Below, piece after piece: positions 14,191 to 20,635 of a stretch of 34,007 bases of DNA. The position numbers were made by a program, and so were the translations under genes. The notes under the pieces are model-generated. The model did not search any database. It had not been told where the DNA came from and was given only the letters and a program-made list of their open reading frames with translations. The number at the start of each line of letters is the position of its first letter. Positions within the stretch are counted from its first letter, which is position 1. Origin of the DNA: Candidatus Bathyarchaeota archaeon (GTDB lineage Archaea; Thermoproteota; Bathyarchaeia; 40CM-2-53-6); assembly GCA_005888755.1 (NCBI GenBank), contig VBBQ01000038.1, positions 28,180-62,186 on the forward strand. Reading direction: 5' to 3'.

Positions 14191-15088
14191 CAGGCTTAGA
14201 GCCCAGTTTTCCAACTTCTACGACCGCGTAGCCAAAACAGAGCTTCAAGGAAAGGATCTAGACAAGGTTCTAGACGAATTCCAACTCTCACTAGTTGAAA
14301 ATGATGTCGCAGTCTCTGTGGCGGACTATGTAACGACTGAATTGAAAGAGAAGCTGAAGGACGTTCAGTTTGCGAGATTCTCCGATCCTAGAGGAAGGGT
14401 CAAGGCGATTCTAGGCGATGTGCTATTGTCAGTTCTAGATAGAGCTGGAAGGCTGGATATTTTCGAGCTAGTTGAAAAGAAGAGGAGCGCCGGAGAGCCA
14501 GCGATAATCGTGTTTGTGGGTATCAACGGAACGGGAAAAACAACAAGCATCGCAAAGCTAGCCCACATTCTCCAGAAAAAAGGCAGAACATGCATACTCG
14601 CCGCCAGCGACACCTACCGCTCGGGCTCAATAGAACAGCTTGAGGAGCATGCGAGAAGAATCGGTGTAAGATTGATCAAACATCAATACGGGGCCGACCC
14701 AGCTGCCGTCGCGTTTGACGCGGTCAACTACGCGCGAGCGCACGGGGTGAACGTGGTTCTGATAGACACCGCGGGACGGATGCAGACAAACCAAAACCTG
14801 TTGGAGGAGATGCGAAAGATCGTCCGAGTCACAAAACCAGATCTGACGATTCTAGTCGTCGATGCTCTCACTGGAAACGATGCAGTAGAACAGGGCAAGG
14901 TCTTTTCCCAAGCGGTCAAGATTGATGGGATAATCCTCGCGAAACTCGACGCCGATGTTAAGGGCGGTAACGCGATATCCTTGTCTTACATAATGGGTCG
15001 GCCTGTGACCATGGTCGGGACAGGGCAGGGATATGACGATCTTGAGACGTTCCAGCCTCAGAGTATCGTAAGCAACCTAGTTGGATGA
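14183..15088 (+). CDS. ftsY: Signal recognition particle receptor FtsY
   Basis: SRP-GTPase at the membrane that receives ribosome-SRP complexes and delivers them to SecYE. 301 aa: N domain about 1-95, then the G domain with GINGTGKTT (113-121), SDTYRSGSIEQLEEHA (142-157), DTAGRM (195-200), AKLDADVKGG (253-262) and GTGQGYDDL (279-287). The guanine-specificity motif is AKLD rather than the usual TKLD. There is no acidic A domain, so the membrane contact relies on the short N-terminal helix. TTG start lies inside pfdA (8-base overlap). In many archaea secE/spt5 come next; here three other genes intervene. Confidence 0.96.
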   Translation: MFDRLRAQFSNFYDRVAKTELQGKDLDKVLDEFQLSLVENDVAVSVADYVTTELKEKLKDVQFARFSDPRGRVKAILGDVLLSVLDRAGRLDIFELVEKKRSAGEPAIIVFVGINGTGKTTSIAKLAHILQKKGRTCILAASDTYRSGSIEQLEEHARRIGVRLIKHQYGADPAAVAFDAVNYARAHGVNVVLIDTAGRMQTNQNLLEEMRKIVRVTKPDLTILVVDALTGNDAVEQGKVFSQAVKIDGIILAKLDADVKGGNAISLSYIMGRPVTMVGTGQGYDDLETFQPQSIVSNLVG

Positions 15089-15149
15089 AGGGAATCTGAC
15101 GTTATCCTAGGAGGGACGTTGTTGACGTAAATCCAGGCGTTTCGCGTGT

Positions 15150-15419
15150 TTATTGTGGGGTTTCCAGGGGAATCGTAAGCTTCTGGTCCAGCTGTTTCTT
15201 GAGGTCATCCATTGTCGGAAACCGGCCTTGTTGGTGCTTCGAGAAGATGAGCTGGCCATCAAGCACAACGTCAAAGACTCCTTTGTCTGCTGGTTTCAGC
15301 GACACCGTCAGTTTCCGGTTGAGCGGCATACCGTAGGTCGCGAGAAGTTGACCGACCATTTCCATCGCCCTCGGCTGATGTCCACACGGCTGGCAGTACG
15401 TTATTTCTAGGTCAACCAT
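15150..15419 (-). CDS. SelW/Rdx-type thioredoxin-fold protein (Cys form)
   Basis: Small redox protein of the SelT/SelW/SelH (Rdx) family. It has the CxxC redox motif YCQPCGHQPRA close to the N-terminus (Cys9 and Cys12 from the ATG), the place where animal SelW has selenocysteine. The C-terminal half GVFDVVLDGQLIFSKHQQGRFP matches the family's substrate-side GxFEVxxxGxLVFSKxxxGRFP. Either the ATG at 15419 or the TTG at 15428 may start it. A minus-strand TATA-like box (15451-15457) would place the transcript start near 15427, so the message is probably leaderless or nearly so. It is divergent from argF. Confidence 0.85.
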   Translation of the reverse strand: MVDLEITYCQPCGHQPRAMEMVGQLLATYGMPLNRKLTVSLKPADKGVFDVVLDGQLIFSKHQQGRFPTMDDLKKQLDQKLTIPLETPQ

Positions 15420-15450
15420 GTTGCTCAATCACTAAATGCAGTCTGCGAGA

Positions 15451-15457
15451 TTTAAAC
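15451..15457 (-). promoter_or_regulatory. TATA-like box for the SelW-like gene
   Basis: Minus strand GGTTTAAATC context; about 25 bases upstream of the TTG/ATG pair at 15428/15419. Assigned by pattern and spacing. Confidence 0.45.
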
Positions 15458-15503
15458 CCGTTTCCACGCTACGAGATCCAACAGATACACGACTAGAGGG
15501 GTT

Positions 15504-15511
15504 CTTATAAG
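15504..15511 (+). promoter_or_regulatory. TATA box for argF
   Basis: Palindromic CTTATAAG about 50 bases upstream of the TTG of argF. It predicts a leader of about 25 bases holding GGAG (15541-15544). Confidence 0.55.
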
Positions 15512-15559
15512 AGAAGAATCCACGACCGACAAACTCTCTCGGAGAACTGTCGCAAAACC

Positions 15560-16483
15560 TTGGCGGGTCTGAAAGGAAGAGACATTCTCTCGTTGGTCGA
15601 ACTATCCCCCAGAGAAATCGATCTGATCCTAAAACGCTCTTCTCTATTGGCACGACGAAGAACGGTTCCCCAAAAGCTGAAGGGAAAAGCCGTCGCCTTG
15701 ATATTTCAGAAACCCTCGACAAGGACCCGGGTTTCCTTCGAAACAGCTGTCGCCCAGCTAGGTGGCCACCCGGTTTATCTCAGCTGGAACGAAATGCAAC
15801 TAGGAAGAGGAGAAACCATCTCGGACACTGCCAAAGTCTTGGACAGGTACGTCAAAGCCATAATGGCCAGGGTCTATTCCCATGACGATCTTGTCGTTCT
15901 CGCCGAGACCGCTGATGCTCCTGTAATCAACGGCCTCTCCGACAAGCACCATCCATGCCAAATACTCGCAGACCTCCTGACGCTGATCCAATACAAGAAG
16001 CGGCTGAAAGGCCTGAAGCTAGCGTACGTGGGCGATGGAAACAATGTTTGCAACAGCCTCTTGATAGGATGCGCCAAGACTGGAGTCAACATTGCGGTCG
16101 CGAGGCCTCCAGGCTATGGTCCGGACCCAGAGGCAGTCAAATATGCTGAAGAAGCAGCTGCAAGGTCTGGAGCATCAATCAGCATTGTTGAGGATCCTAA
16201 GGAAGCGGTAAGGGGAGCGGACGCGGTCTACACTGACACGTTCGTTTCAATGGGTATGGAGAAAGAAAAGGAGACGCGACTATCCGCCTTCATTCCAAAA
16301 TACCAGGTCACCAGGACGCTGCTCTCACACGCGAAGCCTGGGGCGATATTTCTTCACTGCCTTCCTGCTCATAGAGGCGAAGAGGTTACTGCAGACGTCA
16401 TCGATGACGCTCAGTCAGCGGTCTGGGACGAAGCGGAAAACAGATTGCATACCGCCAGAGGACTCCTCTCACTCATTATGTAA
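15560..16483 (+). CDS. argF: Ornithine carbamoyltransferase
   Basis: Makes citrulline from ornithine and carbamoyl phosphate in arginine synthesis (307 aa, normal length). Carbamoyl-phosphate site: STRTR (53-57) and HPCQ (131-134). Ornithine site: DTFVSMG and the HCLPAHRG loop (near 272-279). These separate it from aspartate carbamoyltransferase. Starts at TTG behind its own TATA box. No other arg genes are adjacent. It sits in the middle of what is usually a continuous secretion/ribosomal block, so it is an insertion relative to that order. Confidence 0.95.
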   Translation: MAGLKGRDILSLVELSPREIDLILKRSSLLARRRTVPQKLKGKAVALIFQKPSTRTRVSFETAVAQLGGHPVYLSWNEMQLGRGETISDTAKVLDRYVKAIMARVYSHDDLVVLAETADAPVINGLSDKHHPCQILADLLTLIQYKKRLKGLKLAYVGDGNNVCNSLLIGCAKTGVNIAVARPPGYGPDPEAVKYAEEAAARSGASISIVEDPKEAVRGADAVYTDTFVSMGMEKEKETRLSAFIPKYQVTRTLLSHAKPGAIFLHCLPAHRGEEVTADVIDDAQSAVWDEAENRLHTARGLLSLIM

Positions 16484-16494
16484 TCAACCTTAGA

Positions 16495-17331
16495 ATGGAA
16501 TCCTCCTCGTCGAGACTCGAAATCATTGCATCTCGAGCAGACGCCGCTTCAATCAATATCGCAGAGAACCTGATCCAAGGCTTTCAGTTTTCGAAAACGA
16601 AGCTCTTCGAACGATCAAGTCGTTCTCTATTCCCGCGATAATATCTCTCTCACGATAATCGGCGAGCTCGGAATTTTCGGTAAGCCAGAAAATCATTCCG
16701 CAAGAGGCGACATCTCTAGTATTTGCATCCAAGCACGTAAGCGCGTCCGGAAAGCTTGCTCTAACGGTACATGCCACCGGCAATCCATACCCACGAAGCA
16801 TTGTACGGTGGAAATCCCGAGCAGCTCTCGTTTGTCGATCCCTTGGGAATTATGAGAGCTCTGGGTACTTTGAGAGATGAATCGGCGAAGAAGGGTTGGC
16901 AAATTGAGGTCACAATGGAGGCAACGCATCACGGTCCGACAAGCTTCAAGATTCCGGTTGTGTTCGTTGAAATCGGTAGCGGACCTCTCGAATGGTCGGA
17001 CTCAACACTAGGGGAAAAAGGGGCCAAGGCGGCAATGGCGGCAGCGAATCCACTTAGGTCATCAACTTCCAACGCGGTGGGTTTTGGAGGTACACACTAT
17101 CCAGCCAAACACACCCGAATCTGTCTGGAGGGCAAACGAGCTATCGGACATGTCATATCTAGGCATTCGTGTGAGGGGGGAATATCAAGCACTACACTAG
17201 GACAAGTGTTCGATAAGACGGTCGGCGGATGTGAGACTGCTGTTGTTGACTGGAGGGGATTGAGCGGGAAGCAACGTCATGATCAGCTCTTACTTCTTGA
17301 AGAGTGGAGCATCGAGGTGGAAAGGTGCTAA
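16495..17331 (+). pseudogene. dtdA: D-aminoacyl-tRNA deacylase DtdA/GEK1, three frameshifts
   Basis: The intact enzyme (about 270 aa) hydrolyses D-amino acids from tRNA. The sequence is here but in pieces. Frame 1 from ATG 16495 gives LEIIASRADAASINIAENL and a stop at 16639. The next frame gives VLYSRDNISLTIIGE (from 16622). The third gives ATSLVFASKHVSASGKLA and LTVHATGNP (about 16707-16787). Frame 1 then resumes with HEALYGGNPEQLS and stays open to 17331, with the core EVTMEATHHGPTSF, FVEIGSG, AVGFGGTHYP, GHVISRH and VVDWRG. The shifts lie near 16620, 16660-16700 and 16785, all in the same direction, restoring the original frame. The two C-terminal thirds alone form a 186-codon open frame starting 16771. 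Decay or base errors both fit. Confidence 0.85.
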
Positions 17332-17353
17332 GGACGCCTAGAGACTAGGATAG

Positions 17354-17360
17354 TTAAAAT
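17354..17360 (+). promoter_or_regulatory. TATA-like box for the secE-L12 operon
   Basis: TTAAAAT in the 77-base gap before secE, about 50 bases upstream of its ATG. It would start the secE-spt5-L11-L1-L10-L12 transcript separately from the upstream genes. Confidence 0.5.
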
Positions 17361-17408
17361 AGGGAGGGCCCGGTCCATCGCACTCCAATCCATAGTCGAG
17401 GGCTTGTC

Positions 17409-17612
17409 ATGGGCATTGGAAATTTCCTTCAATCGGCGAGACGTCTATTTCACGTAGCCCAGAAGCCGGACTGGCAAGAAACCAAACTGAACATCAAGAT
17501 CATCTTAATCGGTGTGGCCATAGTTGGTGGCATTGGATTCGTTCTCAGAATCCTCTTCTGGGTGGTTGGACTGTACCAGTTGCCCTCTAGCCAGGTCACT
17601 CCCACTCGGTAG
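17409..17612 (+). CDS. secE: Preprotein translocase SecE/Sec61 gamma
   Basis: Single-span clamp subunit of the SecY translocon (67 aa). An amphipathic N-terminal helix (IGNFLQSARRLFHVAQKPDWQE) lies on the membrane. It is followed by one transmembrane segment (about 28-57, IKIILIGVAIVGGIGFVLRI). The KPDW motif is typical of the family. ATG start. Directly followed by spt5, as in most archaea. Confidence 0.92.
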   Translation: MGIGNFLQSARRLFHVAQKPDWQETKLNIKIILIGVAIVGGIGFVLRILFWVVGLYQLPSSQVTPTR

Positions 17613-17625
17613 TGAGCAAAAGACC

Positions 17626-18123
17626 TTGGCAACCCAGACTCAGAAGACATCGATTTATGCAGTCCGAACGACGAGTGGACAAGAGAGAACAGTGGTTGAC
17701 CTTATGGCTAGCAGGATCCAGCCTAAGAAACTCCCGATCGTAGCGATACTCGCTCCAGAAGTAATCAAAGGCTACATCTTCGTCGAGGCGATGGGGCCAC
17801 ATTTTGTTGATGAGGCAATTGCAGGGACGAGGCACGCTAGAACCAGAACGAAGGGAGTCGTCTCTCTCGCAGCGATCGAACGATTCATAGTAACCAGACC
17901 CGTAATCGAAGAGCTAAGCGTCGGCAACCTCGTGGAGGTCGTTGGTGGACCGTTCAGAGGTCTGAAAGCGAAAATCACACACGTCGACAAAGTGAAACAG
18001 GAAGTCGTCATTGAGCTTCTGGAGGAAGGCTTTGCGACGCTGCCGATAACAGTGCACGCTGACTACGTGAAGCTCGTAAGTAGAGGAGAGGTAGAGGAAG
18101 CTGGCCGACAAGAAAACAGTTGA
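17626..18123 (+). CDS. spt5: Transcription elongation factor Spt5/NusG
   Basis: Binds the RNA polymerase clamp and, with Spt4, raises processivity (165 aa). NGN domain about 8-90 (IYAVRTTSGQERTVVDLMAS, GYIFVEA); KOW domain about 95-150 with VGNLVEVVGGPFRGLKAKI. The TTG at 17626 was chosen because homology starts there; a longer frame runs back into secE but is out of family. The tail overlaps the start of L11 by 23 bases if L11 begins at CTG 18101. Confidence 0.93.
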   Translation: MATQTQKTSIYAVRTTSGQERTVVDLMASRIQPKKLPIVAILAPEVIKGYIFVEAMGPHFVDEAIAGTRHARTRTKGVVSLAAIERFIVTRPVIEELSVGNLVEVVGGPFRGLKAKITHVDKVKQEVVIELLEEGFATLPITVHADYVKLVSRGEVEEAGRQENS

Positions 18124-18592
18124 CGCGATAATAGACGGCGGCAAAGCCACAGCAGGTGTGCCCCTCGGTCCTCAGCTAGGACCTTTAGGAGTAAACATCC
18201 TGCAGATTGTCAACAAGATCAACGAGCTCACAAAAGCATACGCGGGAATGAAAGTCCCCGTAAAGATTCTCGTCAACGTCGAAGACAAGAGCTTCGAAGT
18301 CGAGATCGGGACGCCGACCACCTCTGCCTTGATAGTCAAGGAGTTGGGGATCGAAAAGGGATCAGCAACACCCAAAGCCACGAAAGTCGGCAATTTGTCT
18401 CCCGAACAGATTGTGAAGATCGCCCAGATGAAACGGACGGATAGCTACGCCCGAACCCTGAAGTCCGCTGTAAAAGAGGTTGCTGGGGCATGTGTAAGCA
18501 TGGGCGTGACAGTAGACGCCAAAGAACCGAAAGAGTTCATCAAGAACCTCGACGCAGGCCAGTATGACGCAGCGCTAAAGGAATTACAATAG
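18101..18592 (+). CDS. rpl11: Ribosomal protein L11 (uL11), apparent CTG start
   Basis: Base of the GTPase stalk on 23S rRNA (163 aa). The first ordinary start in frame is the GTG at 18158, but it would remove the conserved N-terminus. Reading from the CTG at 18101 gives MADKKTVDAIIDGGKATAGV, which matches the family opening (A-[DE]-KKTV-x(5)-GGKAT), and an in-frame TAG lies 9 bases upstream at 18092-18094, so no ATG, GTG or TTG start is available. GAGGT (18088-18092) sits 8 bases before the CTG. The body holds PLGPQLGPLGVN and the C-terminal RNA-binding domain. Confidence 0.93.
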   Translation: MADKKTVDAIIDGGKATAGVPLGPQLGPLGVNILQIVNKINELTKAYAGMKVPVKILVNVEDKSFEVEIGTPTTSALIVKELGIEKGSATPKATKVGNLSPEQIVKIAQMKRTDSYARTLKSAVKEVAGACVSMGVTVDAKEPKEFIKNLDAGQYDAALKELQ

Positions 18593-18604
18593 GAGAACGC
18601 TAAG

Positions 18605-19267
18605 ATGCCCCTGTCTAAAGATTCGATCACAAAAGCACTTGCTGACGTGAGGAGCAAGACAGAGAAGAGGAAATTCACTCAGGCAATCGAACTATCAGTC
18701 AAGCTTCGCGAGTTAGACCTGAAGAAGCCTGAGGCGAGAATCAACGAGAACCTCGAACTCCCAACAGCTGCAGACAAGGACTCGAAAGTGGCAGTGATAG
18801 CTGGCGGCGACCTGGCTGTTAGAGCCAAGAACGCAGGAGCCGATATTATCATCGGGCGCGAGGATCTCGACAAACTAGGTCGAGCGAAAAAAGAAGCTCG
18901 GAAGATCGCCCAGAACTACGACTTTTTCGTCGCAGAAGCTCCACTGATGCCGCAGGTCGGGAAGACCCTTGGACAGATTCTCGGACCCAGAGGCAAGATG
19001 CCGACACCTATTCCTCCGACCGCACCGATTGACGATATCATCAAGCGCCAGCGCCGCAATGTCCGGCTCAAGATGAAGGATCAGCCGGTGATTCAGGTCA
19101 AGGTAGGGACAGAAGACATGTCAGACGATGTTCTAGTACAGAACATCCAGACAGTCATCTCAAGACTGGAGGCCAAGCTGGAGAAAGGTCCTAAGAATAT
19201 CAAAGGCGTTTCGATCAAAGCTTCAATGGGACCTCTAGTAAAGATACCACTGGCTATGGCGGCATAA
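18605..19267 (+). CDS. rpl1: Ribosomal protein L1 (uL1)
   Basis: Forms the L1 stalk that guides exit of deacylated tRNA; in many archaea it also represses its own mRNA. 220 aa with the family core GPRGKMPTPIPP, preceded by APLMPQVGKTLGQIL, and a C-terminal KNIKGVSIKASMGPLVKI. ATG start with GGAG just upstream, 12 bases after L11. Confidence 0.95.
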   Translation: MPLSKDSITKALADVRSKTEKRKFTQAIELSVKLRELDLKKPEARINENLELPTAADKDSKVAVIAGGDLAVRAKNAGADIIIGREDLDKLGRAKKEARKIAQNYDFFVAEAPLMPQVGKTLGQILGPRGKMPTPIPPTAPIDDIIKRQRRNVRLKMKDQPVIQVKVGTEDMSDDVLVQNIQTVISRLEAKLEKGPKNIKGVSIKASMGPLVKIPLAMAA

Positions 19268-19271
19268 GACA

Positions 19272-20147
19272 ATGTCAACGACCCGCAAGGTAGCAGCATG
19301 GAAGAAGGACGCAATAGCCCAGCTGCAGGTTCTTCTGGAGAAGTATCCAGTCATAGCAGCCGCCGACTTGACCAAAGTCCGATCATCCCAGATCCACGAA
19401 CTCCGTAAACGTCTACGGGACAAGGTCGCCATGGTGGTGACCAAGAACAACCTACTGCGGAAATCAGTCGAACTATCAGAATCGAGCCATGGGAGGGTCG
19501 GGGAGTTCGTCAAAGACCTCCAAGGCTCGAACATCTTACTGTTCACCGATGTCAATCCTTACTCTTTGATCATACTGCTCGAAAAGAGCAAAGTCAGAGT
19601 CCCTGCGAAAGCCGGAGACATCGCAACAGGTGAGATCATGGTCCCAGCCGGAAACACCGGGCTTCCCCCAGGCCCAGTTATTAGCGAATTTGGAGAGATC
19701 AAGGTCCAAACGAGAATTGAGGGAGGAAGCATCTGGGTCGCGAGAGACTCGGTAGTCGCTAGAAGAGGAGACCTAATCACACCCAAAATGGCCTCTGTTC
19801 TTTCCAAACTTGGGCTCAAGCCAATGGAGGCCGGGCTCACGCTAGCTACCGCGTACGATAACGGAACCATACTCAGAGCCGACGATCTAGTCCTCGACAT
19901 CAGCACCTATCGAAAAGACGTCTTCCAAGCCATTAGCAACGCGTTCGGCCTCTCAATCGATGCGGGCTACGTGACTCCTGAGAACGCCCCGAGAATCCTA
20001 GGGAAGGGAATGCGAGAAGCTCTAGCGATTGCCGTTGAAGCAGGTTTCCTTGAAAGTGGCACGATAGAGCCTGTCCTCAGACGCGCTGTCATGAACGCGA
20101 AAGTGCTGCTACAGAAGATTCCTATCGCAATACCCGGAAACCCTTAA
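19272..20147 (+). CDS. rpl10: Ribosomal protein L10/P0 (uL10), no acidic tail
   Basis: Stalk base that carries L12 dimers (291 aa). The N-terminal rRNA-binding domain (ELRKRLRDKVAMVVTKNNLL) and the P0-specific insertion (GNTGLPPGPVISEFGEIKVQTRIEGGSIWVARDSVV, about 118-160) are clear. The helical spine for L12 dimers lies at about 230-285. It ends IPIAIPGNP, so the acidic linker and LGALFG tail found in euryarchaeal and eukaryotic P0 are absent. The stop is genuine in this frame. Starts at ATG, five bases after L1. Confidence 0.95.
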   Translation: MSTTRKVAAWKKDAIAQLQVLLEKYPVIAAADLTKVRSSQIHELRKRLRDKVAMVVTKNNLLRKSVELSESSHGRVGEFVKDLQGSNILLFTDVNPYSLIILLEKSKVRVPAKAGDIATGEIMVPAGNTGLPPGPVISEFGEIKVQTRIEGGSIWVARDSVVARRGDLITPKMASVLSKLGLKPMEAGLTLATAYDNGTILRADDLVLDISTYRKDVFQAISNAFGLSIDAGYVTPENAPRILGKGMREALAIAVEAGFLESGTIEPVLRRAVMNAKVLLQKIPIAIPGNP

Positions 20148-20208
20148 GTGCAAGAATTGACGCTCGACTAAAATCCAAACAAATCCTGAGAAAAGAGGAA
20201 AAAGCCCA

Positions 20209-20511
20209 ATGAAGTATGTTTACGCCGCACTACTGCTGCACTCATCAGCGCAGCCTGTAACAGAAGAGAACGTGAAGAAAGTCGTAACCGCAGCAGGTAG
20301 CAAAGTCGAAGAAGCTCAAGTAAAGGCCTTGGTAGCGGCATTGTCTGAAGTCAACATTGACGAAGCTCTGAAGTCGGCCAGCGTAATGGCGGCACCCGTC
20401 GCAGCCCCAGCGGCACCAACCGAGTCAAAGAAGGAAGACAAGAAACCGGCTGAGGAAGAGAAGAAGAAGGAAGAAGAGGCCCTAGCAGGACTCGGGGCGC
20501 TATTCGGTTAG
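20209..20511 (+). CDS. rpl12: Ribosomal protein L12/P1
   Basis: Archaeal P1-type stalk protein (100 aa) that recruits translational GTPases. Helical dimerisation half [20 protein letters not shown] to about residue 60, an Ala/Pro hinge, then a Lys/Glu-rich linker and the factor-binding tail [16 protein letters not shown] start. Since L10 here lacks this tail, L12 is the only stalk protein in the cluster that carries it. Confidence 0.96.
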   Translation: MKYVYAALLLHSSAQPVTEENVKKVVTAAGSKVEEAQVKALVAALSEVNIDEALKSASVMAAPVAAPAAPTESKKEDKKPAEEEKKKEEEALAGLGALFG

Positions 20512-20598
20512 AGGAAGAGCAAGGAGGTTCGCGGTATAGCTCCGCACAGTCTTCTCCTCGAATCCACAACCCTCTAAAGCAATTCACTCAGCCAAGCT

Positions 20599-20606
20599 TC
20601 TATACT
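20599..20606 (+). promoter_or_regulatory. TATA-like box for alaS
   Basis: TCTATACT within the 124-base gap after L12, about 30 bases before the TTG start. GGAGGG (20621-20626) lies 9 bases before the TTG. The synthetase genes therefore probably have their own promoter. Confidence 0.5.
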
Positions 20607-20635
20607 TCCAGAACAATCGTGGAGGGATACGATAG

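Noticed and set aside
15560-16483. argF as aspartate carbamoyltransferase
   Set aside because: It has HPCQ and HCLPAHRG, which mark ornithine carbamoyltransferase.
18158-18592. L11 starting at GTG 18158
   Set aside because: This would cut off the conserved KKTVDAIIDGGKAT segment, which lies in frame directly upstream.
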